Below are positions 31,989 through 41,751 of a stretch of 64,000 bases of DNA, one piece after another; position 1 is the stretch's first letter, and each line of letters begins with the position of its first letter. The DNA comes from Campylobacteraceae bacterium (GTDB lineage Bacteria > Campylobacterota > Campylobacteria > Campylobacterales > Sulfurovaceae). The stretch is from positions 1-64,000 of the forward strand of contig JALUKQ010000088.1 of NCBI GenBank assembly GCA_027056485.1, in the 5' to 3' direction. The notes under the pieces were generated by a model. That model saw only the letters and a list, made by a program, of their open reading frames with translations, ran no database searches and was not told where the DNA came from. The translations under genes were made by a program, and so were the position numbers.

Positions 31989-32486
31989 TTACTTGAAGTT
32001 CCCAAAAACCAATGGAGCTTTTAAGTCAAGTTCTTTAACGGCTTTCATAACAGCTTGCAAATCATCTATCTTCTTCCCTGTAACACGAACCTCATCACCT
32101 TGAATAGACGGAGTAACTTTAAGCTTCAAAGCCTTAATAGCTTTTACTATCTCTTTAGCCTCATCTTTTTCTATGCTATCTACTATTTTATAGATAATTT
32201 TTTTGTTTCCTCCACTTATCCCTTCTGTTTTCACTTCTTCAAGTGACTTTCCAGCTATGTCTCTCTTAATAAGTTTTGAAATAAGTATATCTTTTAAAGC
32301 ATCTATCTTATCTTCAGAAGATGAACTAAGGGAGACAACCTTTCCTGCTTCATTAAGGTTTATCTCTGCAACCACACCTTTAAAATCAAAACGTGTTTTT
32401 ACCTCTTTTTGTGCCATAATAATTGCATTTTTCATCTCCATCATATCTAGCTTTGCTGTTATATCGAAGTAGTGGTCTTTTGCCAT
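31989..32486 (-). CDS. yajQ: YajQ family nucleotide-binding protein
   Basis: A 165-residue protein matching YajQ over its whole length: FDITAKLDMMEMKNA, RFDFKG near residue 37, and the C-terminal GDEVRVTGKKIDDLQAV. It has two ferredoxin-like folds. Members bind nucleic acid or nucleotides, and cyclic di-GMP binding has been shown in Xanthomonas. It is a monocistronic housekeeping gene. Confidence 0.93.
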   Translation of the reverse strand: MAKDHYFDITAKLDMMEMKNAIIMAQKEVKTRFDFKGVVAEINLNEAGKVVSLSSSSEDKIDALKDILISKLIKRDIAGKSLEEVKTEGISGGNKKIIYKIVDSIEKDEAKEIVKAIKALKLKVTPSIQGDEVRVTGKKIDDLQAVMKAVKELDLKAPLVFGNFK

Positions 32487-32530
32487 TTTTTATCCTTTTT
32501 ATCTAAATTTTTAGAAAATTATATCAAGAT

Positions 32531-34318
32531 TTAATAATATTTTCTAAAACCATGTAGCTCTTTATATGCTCTATAGTTAAACTTCTCTTTTACTTTAATA
32601 TAGCTCTCTTTTTTACTGCTCTTTTTGTACTTTGTTTTCTCTGTTACCACATCTTTTTGTTTCTGTTTACGCATAGGGTCTTTTTCTATAAACATCTTCT
32701 CTCTTGTCCAAGGGTCCATCTCGGTATAGTACATCAGTGCCGAATAAGTTGAAGGGGTAGGAATAAAGACTTGAACCTGCTCAGGATTTAACTGCAACTC
32801 ACTGTTGGCAAACTCTTTAAGGTTCTCCATATCTTTAAGCTGACTTCCTGGGTGTGCTGCTATGAGGTAGTAGGTCAAAAACTGCTTCTTCCTTGACTTC
32901 TTGTTTAGGTCATCAAAATCTTTTTTAAACCTCATCAGTGTAGATTTATCTGGCTTATTCATATATTTGAGTACTTTATCGTCTATATGTTCAGGTGCGA
33001 CCTTCATCTGCCCCGATATATGGTGGTCTACCAAAGTTTTTAGGTACTGCTTTCCATGTTTGGTATCTTCTTGAATCAAATCGTAACGAATACCACTGTT
33101 AACAAAGGCTTTTTTCACATGAGGGAGTTCACGTATTTTCCCTAACAGCTCTATCTGTGGGGCATGGGTTGGTTTGAGTATGGGGCAAACTTGTGAACTG
33201 GTACAAGGTATGTCTTGACAGACTCCACTTTTAAGCTTTTTATCACACTCAAAACCATACATATTGGCTGTTGCTCCACCCACATCGTTAATGATTCCTT
33301 TAAAGTCTTTATGCTCTTTAAACTGGTCTATCTCTTCAACTATAGATTTCTGACTTCGACTACGAATGGTTCGCCCTTGGTGCACGGTAATGGCACAAAA
33401 GTTACACTCTCCATAACAACCATGATGTGTTGTCACCGAAAACTGTATGGTTTGTAACCCACGTACTTCACCTTGAGACTTATAGTAAGGGTGAACATCA
33501 CGCTCGTACCCTATGTCATAAATGTGGTCTATCTCCTCTTCTGTCATGCTCTCTTGTGGTGGATTTTGTATAAGGTATCGGCTATCATGAAGTTGCATAA
33601 GCCCTTTAGAGACTCCAGGTTCATTATTGGCATAGAAGTGGTGAAACATAGAGATAAATGCTTGTTTGTCCTTAGCACACTCAGCATAACTTGGCAACTC
33701 AAAAAAATTCTCTTTTTTCTCTTTGGAGATGTAGCAGATACCTTGTATATCTTCTATAGATTTTCCATCTCGATAGGCATCGGTTAACTCCACTACCGAT
33801 TTTTCTGCCATACCATAAACCAACACATCTGCTTTGGCATCGAAAAGAATAGAACGACGTACCTTATTGGTCCAAAAGTCATAATGAGCCACACGACGAA
33901 GACTCGCCTCAACCCCACCTAAAACCAAAGGAGACGTACCTTTAAAGTATTGACGTATAAGGTTACAGTACTTCATAACAGCTCTGTCAGGGCGACGGTT
34001 ATTGACAGCCCCAGGGGTAAAGTCATCTTGTTTTCTAAACTTCTTAGTAGCTGTATAGTTAGCCACCATGCTGTCAACCAAGCCACCACTAACACCCCAG
34101 TAAAGAAGAGGCTCACCCAGTCTAGTAATATCTTTCTCATCAGATATATCAGGTTGAGCTATCACTCCTACTCTGTACCCTCTGTCTACAAGTATTTTAC
34201 CCACTATGGCTATACCATTATAGGGTGTATCTACATAGGTATCACCACTCACCAAAATAACATCAAGTTGTTTCCAGCCTAGTTTTTTTAGCTCTTTTTT
34301 GGTTGTAGGTAAAAACAT
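32531..34318 (-). CDS. YgiQ-family radical SAM protein
   Basis: A 595-residue protein with an N-terminal B12-binding-like region (about 1-200), the radical SAM cluster motif CYGECNFCAI near residue 302 and a C-terminal YgiQ extension. The reaction is unknown. The length and motif are typical. It begins at an ATG after a short AT-rich leader and is not in an operon. Confidence 0.9.
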   Translation of the reverse strand: MFLPTTKKELKKLGWKQLDVILVSGDTYVDTPYNGIAIVGKILVDRGYRVGVIAQPDISDEKDITRLGEPLLYWGVSGGLVDSMVANYTATKKFRKQDDFTPGAVNNRRPDRAVMKYCNLIRQYFKGTSPLVLGGVEASLRRVAHYDFWTNKVRRSILFDAKADVLVYGMAEKSVVELTDAYRDGKSIEDIQGICYISKEKKENFFELPSYAECAKDKQAFISMFHHFYANNEPGVSKGLMQLHDSRYLIQNPPQESMTEEEIDHIYDIGYERDVHPYYKSQGEVRGLQTIQFSVTTHHGCYGECNFCAITVHQGRTIRSRSQKSIVEEIDQFKEHKDFKGIINDVGGATANMYGFECDKKLKSGVCQDIPCTSSQVCPILKPTHAPQIELLGKIRELPHVKKAFVNSGIRYDLIQEDTKHGKQYLKTLVDHHISGQMKVAPEHIDDKVLKYMNKPDKSTLMRFKKDFDDLNKKSRKKQFLTYYLIAAHPGSQLKDMENLKEFANSELQLNPEQVQVFIPTPSTYSALMYYTEMDPWTREKMFIEKDPMRKQKQKDVVTEKTKYKKSSKKESYIKVKEKFNYRAYKELHGFRKYY

Positions 34319-34396
34319 ACTGTTTCCTTATGGGGTTTTAATTGGGCGTATTATAGCGTAATGTTAGAGGGTGTTGTTTTCTAAATTCTTTTTAAA

Positions 34397-34441
34397 TGAG
34401 CCGATTGAGTGACTTAATCCTATCATATTTTGAGCCGATTG
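34397..34441. repeat. Short direct repeat TGAGCCGATTG
   Basis: Two exact 11-base copies occur at 34397-34407 and 34431-34441, 34 bp apart, just after the stop of the 127-residue gene. They are relatively GC-rich for the surroundings. The role is unknown: a duplication scar or a protein-binding site. Confidence 0.45.
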
Positions 34442-34442
34442 T

Positions 34443-34826
34443 TTATTTTACTATATTCCATAAGCATCTTAAACTTTTAGATTTTAGAAACACTTCTCCA
34501 CAATCATATCCATCTAAAATTGATTGGTTTATCTCATATACCCCTTCATCTAAATCAACATCTTTTATTAATCTACCATCTGCTGTAACAATACGTATTT
34601 GATGACCAATAATAGTTACTGTTGATTTATTTATCTCAATAAAATCTTTTAGTTCAACTTCTAATAAATTTCTAAACGCTGCTTCTCCATACTCTTTATT
34701 TTCTAAAGAAAAAGTTCCTCCATCTAAAGATTTATAAATTGTATATTCTAATTCATTTTGAGTATTTATAAATCCTGTAATAAAATGCTCATCATTTTTA
34801 TATTCAATATTCTCAAATTGTTTCAC
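34443..34826 (-). CDS. Hypothetical protein of 127 residues
   Basis: An acidic protein with no signal peptide or membrane helix, predicted alpha/beta, beginning at an ATG behind AAGGAGAAT. I recognise no family. The alternating short strands (EYTIYKSLDGGTFSLEN, STVTIIGHQIRIVTADG) suggest a small beta-rich fold. It stands alone between housekeeping genes. The good ribosome site and uninterrupted length support it as real. Confidence 0.65.
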   Translation of the reverse strand: MKQFENIEYKNDEHFITGFINTQNELEYTIYKSLDGGTFSLENKEYGEAAFRNLLEVELKDFIEINKSTVTIIGHQIRIVTADGRLIKDVDLDEGVYEINQSILDGYDCGEVFLKSKSLRCLWNIVK

Positions 34827-34909
34827 AATATTCTCCTTACTAGAAAATATTCTATCTAATTAAAGCTATAGAAAGATCTAAATATTAATACAAATAAAAT
34901 CTCGAAGCT

Positions 34910-36172
34910 TTACTTCTCAATCCTCATCATAGCAATTTCACCATGAACACAATCGAGTTTTTTAAGCTCTAGCATTGCAGCTTGAATCTTCTCTTCTTGG
35001 CACTCATGAGTTGTAAATAGAAGTTTTACTACATCTTCATTTTTATGTGGTTTTTGTAACATTGACTCTATCGAGATGTCAAATTTTTCTAACACATTAG
35101 TTATTTTTGCTAAAACGCCTGACTTGTCATCGACACTCATTCTAAGGTAGTAGTGAGTTACAATTTCAGATTCGAACAGAAGCTCCATATCACTCTCTAG
35201 CCCTTTTTTGTACCCAAGCATTGGACCATGGTTTCCACGGACAATGTCTACAATATCAGCAATAACAGCAGAAGCTGTAGCATCACCACCTGCACCTGCT
35301 CCGTAGTACATGGTCTCACCAACACAGTCACCAACTACAGAGACTGCATTCATTACACCATCTACTTTTGCTATCATAGAGCTTGATGGAATCATGGTTG
35401 GGTGAACTCTAAGTTCTACACCTTTCTCTACTTTTTTAGCAATTCCTAAAAGCTTAATTTCATAGTCAAAATCTTTAGCAAACGCCACATCGGTTTGAGT
35501 AATATTTTCAATACCTTCTATGAGGATATCTTCAGGCTTAGCATCGATACCATACGCAATACTTGCTAAGATAAGAAGTTTATGAGAAGCATCAAAACCA
35601 CCCACATCGAAAGTTGGGTCAGCTTCTGCGTAACCTAACTCTTGAGCCTCTTTTAAAATCTCATCATACTGAGCACCTTCATTAATCATTTTGGTTAACA
35701 TGTAGTTGGTTGTTCCATTCATGATTCCTTGAATAGACTCAATATGATTTGCAGTTAAACCATTACGTAAAGCTCCAATAATAGGAATTCCACCTGCTGT
35801 ACTTGCTTCATACATAAGTGGGATATCACCTGCTATCTCTTGGAGTTCATAACGATGATACGCCAAAAGTGCTTTGTTGGCTGTTACAACTGCTTTTCCA
35901 TTTTCTAAAGCTTTTTTTACCAGTTCATAAGGCTCTTCAACCCCACCCATAAGCTCTACAACTATGTCTATTTCAGGGTCATTAATTACATCCATAGGAT
36001 TATCTGAAAGAGTGATATTTACACCCCTATCTTTTCCCATATTTTTAACAACACCATGTTTAACAACTATCTTTTTACCAGCTCTTGCTTCTAAAATATC
36101 TGCATTATTTTCTAAAATATTTGCAACACTTGCTCCCACTGTTCCTACACCAAGTATTCCTATTTTAATCAT
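34910..36172 (-). CDS. hom: Homoserine dehydrogenase
   Basis: A 420-residue enzyme with an N-terminal NAD(P)-binding motif GILGVGTVGASV, a catalytic domain (GGIPIIGALRNGL, then GIMNGTTNYML) and a C-terminal ACT domain (about 345-420) that normally gives threonine feedback control. It reduces aspartate semialdehyde to homoserine for methionine and threonine synthesis. It follows the aminotransferase gene directly, with stop and start adjoining, as in other Campylobacterota. Confidence 0.95.
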   Translation of the reverse strand: MIKIGILGVGTVGASVANILENNADILEARAGKKIVVKHGVVKNMGKDRGVNITLSDNPMDVINDPEIDIVVELMGGVEEPYELVKKALENGKAVVTANKALLAYHRYELQEIAGDIPLMYEASTAGGIPIIGALRNGLTANHIESIQGIMNGTTNYMLTKMINEGAQYDEILKEAQELGYAEADPTFDVGGFDASHKLLILASIAYGIDAKPEDILIEGIENITQTDVAFAKDFDYEIKLLGIAKKVEKGVELRVHPTMIPSSSMIAKVDGVMNAVSVVGDCVGETMYYGAGAGGDATASAVIADIVDIVRGNHGPMLGYKKGLESDMELLFESEIVTHYYLRMSVDDKSGVLAKITNVLEKFDISIESMLQKPHKNEDVVKLLFTTHECQEEKIQAAMLELKKLDCVHGEIAMMRIEK

Positions 36173-37408
36173 CTATGATTCCTTTTTATTTTCAGCATCT
36201 ACTTTTTTAAGAAACTTCTTTATATTTCGTGCAGCTTGACGAATTCTATTTTCATTTTCAATCAATGCAATACGTACATACTCATCACCATACTTACCAA
36301 AACCAATACCTGGACTTACTGCCACACCAGCTTCGACTAGTAATCTTTTTGAGAATTCAAGTGAACCCATCGCTCTACAATTTTCAGGAATCTTACCCCA
36401 AATAAACATAGAAGCATTTGGTTTACCCATTTTCCAACCTGCATTAGCAAATGCTTCAAGCATAACATCTCTACGTTTTAAATAACGAGGAATAATCTGC
36501 TCATCTGGTACATAATGATGGTCATCAAGAGCAACTGTAGCTGCTACTTGAATAGGTGTAAACATACCATAGTCTAGCCATGACTTAATACTTTGCAACG
36601 CACCAATAAGCTTTTTGTTTCCACAAACAAAACCAACACGCCAACCAGCCATATTGTAAGATTTGGACATAGTATAAGCTTCTACAGCTACATCTTTTGC
36701 ACCCTCAACTTCTAAGATAGATGGTGTTTTATAACCTTCAAAAGTAATGTCAGCATAAGCAATATCTGAAATAATATAGAAACGCTTCTCTTTTGCAAGA
36801 GCCACTACTTTTTGATAAAATTCAGGTGTAACCGTAGCTGTTGTTGGATTATGAGGAAAATTTAATACCAAAAATTTTGCTTTTGGCAGTGAATTATCTA
36901 AGGCATCATTTAAATCTATAAAAAACTGCTCTTCATCTACTTCAAAATTCTCTTCATCAAATTTAAGTTCCATTTTTTCTACGTTGGCACCTGCTAAAAT
37001 AAATGCCTGAGAGTGAATAGGATAGGTAGGGTCAGGAACAATAGCAACGTCCCCTGGGTTAGAGATGGCTTGAACCAAGTGAACATACCCCTCTTTACTT
37101 CCCATGGTTGCAACCACTTCGGTGTCTGGGTTAAGCTCTACATTGTACTTACGTTTGTACCAATTGGTCATGGCAAGTCTAAGTTTATAAATCCCTTTAC
37201 TCGCAGAGTAACCATGAGTTTTATCACGCTGTGCTGTTTCACAAAGTTTGTCTATAATGGGTTGAGGTGTTCTGGCATCAGGATTACCCATAGAAAAATC
37301 TATTATATCTTTACCAGCTCTTCTCTCAGCCATTTTCAAATCATTTATTTCAGCGAAAATATACTTTGGCAATCTATTTATTTTTTCGAATTGAATTTCA
37401 TCAAACAT
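36173..37408 (-). CDS. PLP-dependent class I aminotransferase (AlaC / LL-DAP aminotransferase-like)
   Basis: A 411-residue fold-type I enzyme with substrate/PLP motifs FSMGNPDART and SDIAYADITF, and the PLP lysine in TMSKSYNMAGWRVGF. It is most like the alanine/aspartate aminotransferases placed before hom in this phylum. The exact substrate pair cannot be read from sequence. It adjoins hom with no gap. Confidence 0.88.
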   Translation of the reverse strand: MFDEIQFEKINRLPKYIFAEINDLKMAERRAGKDIIDFSMGNPDARTPQPIIDKLCETAQRDKTHGYSASKGIYKLRLAMTNWYKRKYNVELNPDTEVVATMGSKEGYVHLVQAISNPGDVAIVPDPTYPIHSQAFILAGANVEKMELKFDEENFEVDEEQFFIDLNDALDNSLPKAKFLVLNFPHNPTTATVTPEFYQKVVALAKEKRFYIISDIAYADITFEGYKTPSILEVEGAKDVAVEAYTMSKSYNMAGWRVGFVCGNKKLIGALQSIKSWLDYGMFTPIQVAATVALDDHHYVPDEQIIPRYLKRRDVMLEAFANAGWKMGKPNASMFIWGKIPENCRAMGSLEFSKRLLVEAGVAVSPGIGFGKYGDEYVRIALIENENRIRQAARNIKKFLKKVDAENKKES

Positions 37409-37438
37409 TAACTATTCCTCTTTCTTATTCTATTTTGG

Positions 37439-38431
37439 TTATATCCAACCATGTCCATTATTGAGTTCTCTAAACTCTTTTTGACTAATCTCTTTTAACT
37501 CACTAGAGTCTATATAAAAGTAGTGTTTATTTCTATCACTCACTTCAAGCGTCTTTAATTCTGAAGCAATATCTACAAATCCATGTCCTGTAACCAATAT
37601 CCAGCGACCATCTTTAATATCAAATGGTGTTGATACTTGCTTCATGAACTCTTTCTTTGCTTTCGTATCGACATTGATAAAACCAAACCATAACATACCT
37701 CTTGTAGGGTTAATAGTAATGGTTGATATTGTAGATACTGTTACTACTTCAGGCTTCTTTTCAGTAGTGATCACATCCTCTTCTACTTTTGTTAGTAAGG
37801 GTTGAGTCTCTTCCATCTTTGTAAGTTCTTTAGCTACTGATGACTGCATAGTTTCAAGGTTTTTAACTGTTTCTACAGTTCTATTCTCTTCTACGACTAC
37901 TTTAAGTGCTTCTGCTTCTAAATCAACTTTTGGTTCAATAGGAGCTACTATAGAGACAGGTTCTTGAGTATCTTTTGTAACAGAAATACTCTTAGCCTCT
38001 TCTACCGTTCTGTTATTTTCTAAAGCTTTATCATCATTATAAGTATCTTTTTTACTTGTAATATTTTGTAATAAACTATCTAAGCTTCCTTGAGTATAAA
38101 GATACCATCCTCCCAAAAGAATTCCTAAAATAACAAACCACTTAAAAAAAGAGAATCCTCCATTATTGGTGGATGAAGTCCTAGAGACAACCATGATATT
38201 ATCATAATCAGGTTGATTATCTTCAAAAAAAAGTTTAATCCTTTCTCTAAGTTCTGAGACTTCCAAATCTTTGTATTCTCGTTCTAAAATCAACAAAAAA
38301 CCTAAAGCCTTAACTCGACTTAGCTTTTCAAACTTTTCATTTACTAAGTAGTTTAAATTATCTTGTGAAATAGTTGTTTTTATCGCAACTTTTTCTACCC
38401 CTTCTTGCTCTATAAGTTCGTTAAGTTGCAT
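37439..38431 (-). CDS. Single-pass membrane protein with RodZ-like layout
   Basis: A 330-residue protein with an N-terminal cytoplasmic helical domain (about 1-80), one membrane helix (about 95-112), a low-complexity Glu/Thr/Val-rich periplasmic spacer, and a small C-terminal beta domain (about 240-330) containing NPTRGMLWFGFINVD. The layout resembles RodZ-like shape proteins, but no clear helix-turn-helix is seen. It lies in a conserved gene order with the TrmH-family gene, which it overlaps by 11 bases. Confidence 0.65.
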   Translation of the reverse strand: MQLNELIEQEGVEKVAIKTTISQDNLNYLVNEKFEKLSRVKALGFLLILEREYKDLEVSELRERIKLFFEDNQPDYDNIMVVSRTSSTNNGGFSFFKWFVILGILLGGWYLYTQGSLDSLLQNITSKKDTYNDDKALENNRTVEEAKSISVTKDTQEPVSIVAPIEPKVDLEAEALKVVVEENRTVETVKNLETMQSSVAKELTKMEETQPLLTKVEEDVITTEKKPEVVTVSTISTITINPTRGMLWFGFINVDTKAKKEFMKQVSTPFDIKDGRWILVTGHGFVDIASELKTLEVSDRNKHYFYIDSSELKEISQKEFRELNNGHGWI

Positions 38432-39104
38432 TTCCCATCCTATGTATTAAAATCGCTGCTGCTGCACTTACATTTAATGAATCAAACTCATGTTTCATCT
38501 CTATAGAGACCAATTCATCTATCTTAGACTTTGCCCGTTTTGAAAGACCATCACCTTCCGAGCCAAGAACCAATACTTTTTTATCTTCAAATTGACAACT
38601 ATTTATATCTGCACCATCCATCGCTGCACCATAGCTCTTAAAACCTACTTGCTTTAACTCATTTAAAACATCACCTACATTATGAATAATCACAAAAGGC
38701 ATATTGAGTAAAGCACCTGAACTGGTACGTACCATAGAAGCAAAATTAAGTGTTTTTACACCCGTTGCAATAACCCCATCTGCACCTAAAGCATAGGCTG
38801 AACGCACTATGGCTCCAATATTTCCAGCATCTGTTAACATGTCAAGAACAACCAAAAAATTCTCTTGCTTGAGAGTAGACAAGTCACTCTGTTTGAACTC
38901 TTCCATCTCTATTAAAATACCTTGGTGATTTCCACCTTTACTCATCTGTTGAGCCCACTTCTCTTCTAAAAATTTAATACGTGGTTTATAGGCTTCGAAA
39001 AGTTTTTGAGGTAAAATTCCTCTTTTTGCAATATAAACTGTTTTAATAGCTGCTTCATGCTCTTCTAAAGCATGGAGGCAGACTTGTTTTCCATATATAA
39101 TCAT
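38421..39104 (-). CDS. TrmH/RlmB-family RNA 2'-O-methyltransferase
   Basis: A SpoU-family methylase with an N-terminal substrate-binding domain (MIIYGKQ start, typical of RlmB) and the knotted SAM-binding domain: LVVLDMLTDAGNIGAIVRSA, then LVLGSEGDGLS, then SLNVSAAAAILIH. It probably methylates a guanosine of 23S rRNA. I chose the ATG at 39104 because the RlmB family starts with this motif; an upstream ATG at 39143 would add 13 residues and neither has a strong ribosome site. Confidence 0.88.
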   Translation of the reverse strand: MIIYGKQVCLHALEEHEAAIKTVYIAKRGILPQKLFEAYKPRIKFLEEKWAQQMSKGGNHQGILIEMEEFKQSDLSTLKQENFLVVLDMLTDAGNIGAIVRSAYALGADGVIATGVKTLNFASMVRTSSGALLNMPFVIIHNVGDVLNELKQVGFKSYGAAMDGADINSCQFEDKKVLVLGSEGDGLSKRAKSKIDELVSIEMKHEFDSLNVSAAAAILIHRMGNAT

Positions 39105-39179
39105 AAAAAAGATTTTATCAAAATTTTGCTGTGTTCTATCCATTAAGAAAAGATAGCTAAGAAGTAGTCTAAAAAACTA

Positions 39180-39989
39180 TTAAAAGATAAGCTCTTGATA
39201 CCAATCTTTAACGTTCTTCTCTGTTATCTTAGCTAAGAGTTTAGCTTTGACTTTTGGTTGCATATCAAAAGCTAAAATATCCTCTACATAGAGTGCTTTA
39301 GACTCCTCTTTTTTAGCTTCTATTACTACAACCCATTCACCTTTGGTGTTAATGGTTTCAAACGCTTCTAAAAGTTTTTTAGCTGACCCTCTATAATAGT
39401 TTTGAAACTTTTTAGAGAGTTCTTTAGCAAAAAAGAGTTCTCTCTTTTCATCTATTTTAGCTATTTCTACAATAAGTTTCTCAATTCTATGTGGGGCTTC
39501 ATATAAAACCATATTCGTAGAACTGTTCATCACTTCTATTAGTTCAGAAGAACGCTCTGAACCTTTTTGAGGAAGAAATCCATAAAAAAGAAACTCTCCA
39601 TCTTTGAAACCAGAAGCAGCATAGGCTGTTGTAACAGCAGAAGCACCAGGGAGTACGTCGTACTCTAAAGAATTTGTTTGACAATACTCAACCAAAATCT
39701 GCCCCGGATCAGATATAACTGGCATACCAGCATCACTCACATAAACTACAGCTTCATCTTTTAAACGATCAGAGACTTCTAGAAGTCTTTTGGCTCCATT
39801 ATGTTCATGAAAAGATAAAAATTCAACCTCAGGATAAGAGAAATCAAAACGCTCTTCTAGAATACGTAGTAGTCTCTTGGTTTCACGGGTATCTTCACAT
39901 AAAAACAGTGTGGCTTTTTCAAACTCTTTTAAAGCTCGTATAGTTATGTCTTGGGGGTTTCCAATAGGAGTAGGGATAAATGTAAGCAT
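39180..39989 (-). CDS. rsmI: 16S rRNA 2'-O-ribose C1402 methyltransferase
   Basis: A 269-residue member of the tetrapyrrole methylase fold with the RsmI signature FIPTPIGNPQDIT at the start, CEDTRETKRLL, and YVSDAGMPVISDPG. It methylates C1402 of 16S rRNA together with RsmH. It lies downstream of rpmE, from which it is separated by a hairpin. Confidence 0.93.
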   Translation of the reverse strand: MLTFIPTPIGNPQDITIRALKEFEKATLFLCEDTRETKRLLRILEERFDFSYPEVEFLSFHEHNGAKRLLEVSDRLKDEAVVYVSDAGMPVISDPGQILVEYCQTNSLEYDVLPGASAVTTAYAASGFKDGEFLFYGFLPQKGSERSSELIEVMNSSTNMVLYEAPHRIEKLIVEIAKIDEKRELFFAKELSKKFQNYYRGSAKKLLEAFETINTKGEWVVVIEAKKEESKALYVEDILAFDMQPKVKAKLLAKITEKNVKDWYQELIF

Positions 39990-40008
39990 ATATTATATTT
40001 TCATATCT

Positions 40009-40031
40009 GTTCCCATGTCAAACATGGGAAC
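40009..40031 (-). other. Hairpin between rpmE and rsmI
   Basis: GTTCCCATG / CATGGGAAC make a perfect 9-bp stem with a 5-base loop in the 61-base gap. No T-tract follows on the minus strand, so it may be a processing or partial attenuation signal. Confidence 0.5.
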
Positions 40032-40050
40032 AAGCAGAAAAATAGACCTA

Positions 40051-40248
40051 TTAAAGGTTGTATTTTTTCTTAAACTTGTCAATTCTACCAGCAGTATCAA
40101 CATTTCTTTCAGAACCTGTAAAGAATGGATGACATTCATTACAAATATCTATTCCCATTGTCTCTTTATTTGTTCTAATTTCAAACTTGTTTCCACAAGC
40201 ACACTCTACTGCACAAACTTTGTAGTCTGGGTGAATATCTTTTCTCAT
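40051..40248 (-). CDS. rpmE: 50S ribosomal protein L31
   Basis: A 65-residue L31 of the zinc-binding (C+) type with MRKDIHPDY at the start, zinc ligands CACG and CNECH, and the usual [17 protein letters not shown] segment. The Cys-containing form binds zinc and is normally the main form when zinc is plentiful. Confidence 0.97.
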   Translation of the reverse strand: MRKDIHPDYKVCAVECACGNKFEIRTNKETMGIDICNECHPFFTGSERNVDTAGRIDKFKKKYNL

Positions 40249-40410
40249 TTTCGGACCTTTAATTGATTTATATTAGGCAACTAACCTACTTTAGCACATT
40301 GGCTCTTCCTCTATTTAGAGGGATTTACTGCAACAATCTTGGTTGAGACAATAAATTTAGGTGTGTATTATATCTAAATAATTTTAAAATAAATTAAACC
40401 GTTTTTTAAT

Positions 40411-41751
40411 TTAATGCACTTCTGCTCTAACCTCTTCATTAAAGCTTTTCTTATTAAATATGATAATGCTCACTAAAATCGTAGCATAAACAAAAGTAGA
40501 GAGTAAAATAACGCCTATTACTATAGCATCAAACATTTCTTTATGTTCAAAGCCTTGTGGAAGCATCTGTAACATTACTATAGAGAGTCCTCCTTTAATA
40601 CCTGCAAAGAGTAAAACTGACCACCAACGCACACCGATATTTGTCATTTTTTTTGTCATGTTAGAAACTATTCCAAATGTTCCCATCATAAAAGCCCGAA
40701 TAAGTGTAGTAATTAGAAACATCCACAATATCTCTGTTTGATATTTTAAAAGTAAATCAATATGAACAATACTTGCCATCGACATAAAAAGAAAAGTATT
40801 GGCAAGCAAGGCTAAAACAGCTACATAGTTTAAATTTTGATTATGACGTTCTATATCACTTACATCAGAGCTTAGTTTTCTAGTAATTCCACTCATAAAG
40901 TTTGTAGAGAATATTTTCTTATTTTTATTGGCACGGTTCACAATATTTCTAGCTTTTTTAACCTTTTTTGCTTTCTCATCAAAAGACTTTTGAGTAACTG
41001 TATTAAGTGTAATAATAGAGACAATAACAGCTAATAACCCAGCGACATGAAAATGTTCAGCTACTTCAAATGAACCATAAGCAGTCAGTAAAATAAGTAC
41101 CAACTCACTCATAGGGTCAGCAGTCAAACGCATAATAAAAACTCCTATAAAACCAACTATAAGCCCTATAAAAACAGAAATAGCCACCACCTTTAAACTA
41201 ACTATCGCAATATCCATCGCCCCTATCTCTACACCATTCATCATAGGAATAGCAATAAACATAAAAATAATCAATGCTGTTGCATCATTAAACAGAGACT
41301 CACCTTCAGCTAAAATAGCCAACTTATGAGGAACTTTAAAACTAGAAAATACAGAAACAACAGAGACAGGATCAGTTGCAAGAACCATTGCAAAGAGAGC
41401 TATAATAGCTCCTGTAGAGAGTGCATACTCAGTAAAAAATGTATTTGCTGCAAAAATACCAAAAATGATAGAGATAGCAACTGACAGTACAGCCAAGTAA
41501 AAAAGACTTATAGCATTCTCTTTTAAGTCATTTAACTTTAATTGCAGAGCATCAGCAGCAATCAGAATAGGAATCAAAAAGAGAACCAATTCAGCAAAGG
41601 TTGCCTCTGAAAAGAGTACCATATTCGGGAAGATATAGTAAAAAGCATAACTCAATCCTATCAGAGTAATAGGAGAAGGAATTTTAAAATATTTCTGTAG
41701 TTCAATGGAAATAAAAAGAATTGTAAGCAGTACAAGTAAGGTTAAAATCAT
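40411..41751 (-). CDS. Monovalent cation/proton antiporter (CPA1, NhaP-like)
   Basis: A 446-residue protein with about 12 membrane helices. The ion-binding region ATDPVSVVSVFSSF, with its conserved Asp, and the segment EGESLFNDATALI are hallmarks of the CPA1/NhaP group. It probably exchanges Na+ or K+ for H+. A charged cytoplasmic loop (KKVKKARNIVNRANKNKK, about 265-285) is unusual in length. It is monocistronic and divergent from the polysaccharide operon. Confidence 0.88.
   Translation of the reverse strand: MILTLLVLLTILFISIELQKYFKIPSPITLIGLSYAFYYIFPNMVLFSEATFAELVLFLIPILIAADALQLKLNDLKENAISLFYLAVLSVAISIIFGIFAANTFFTEYALSTGAIIALFAMVLATDPVSVVSVFSSFKVPHKLAILAEGESLFNDATALIIFMFIAIPMMNGVEIGAMDIAIVSLKVVAISVFIGLIVGFIGVFIMRLTADPMSELVLILLTAYGSFEVAEHFHVAGLLAVIVSIITLNTVTQKSFDEKAKKVKKARNIVNRANKNKKIFSTNFMSGITRKLSSDVSDIERHNQNLNYVAVLALLANTFLFMSMASIVHIDLLLKYQTEILWMFLITTLIRAFMMGTFGIVSNMTKKMTNIGVRWWSVLLFAGIKGGLSIVMLQMLPQGFEHKEMFDAIVIGVILLSTFVYATILVSIIIFNKKSFNEEVRAEVH

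Noticed and set aside
40308-40321. CCTCTA / TAGAGG hairpin upstream of rpmE as a terminator or zinc-responsive element
   Set aside because: The stem is only 6 bp with no T-tract and does not resemble a Zur box.
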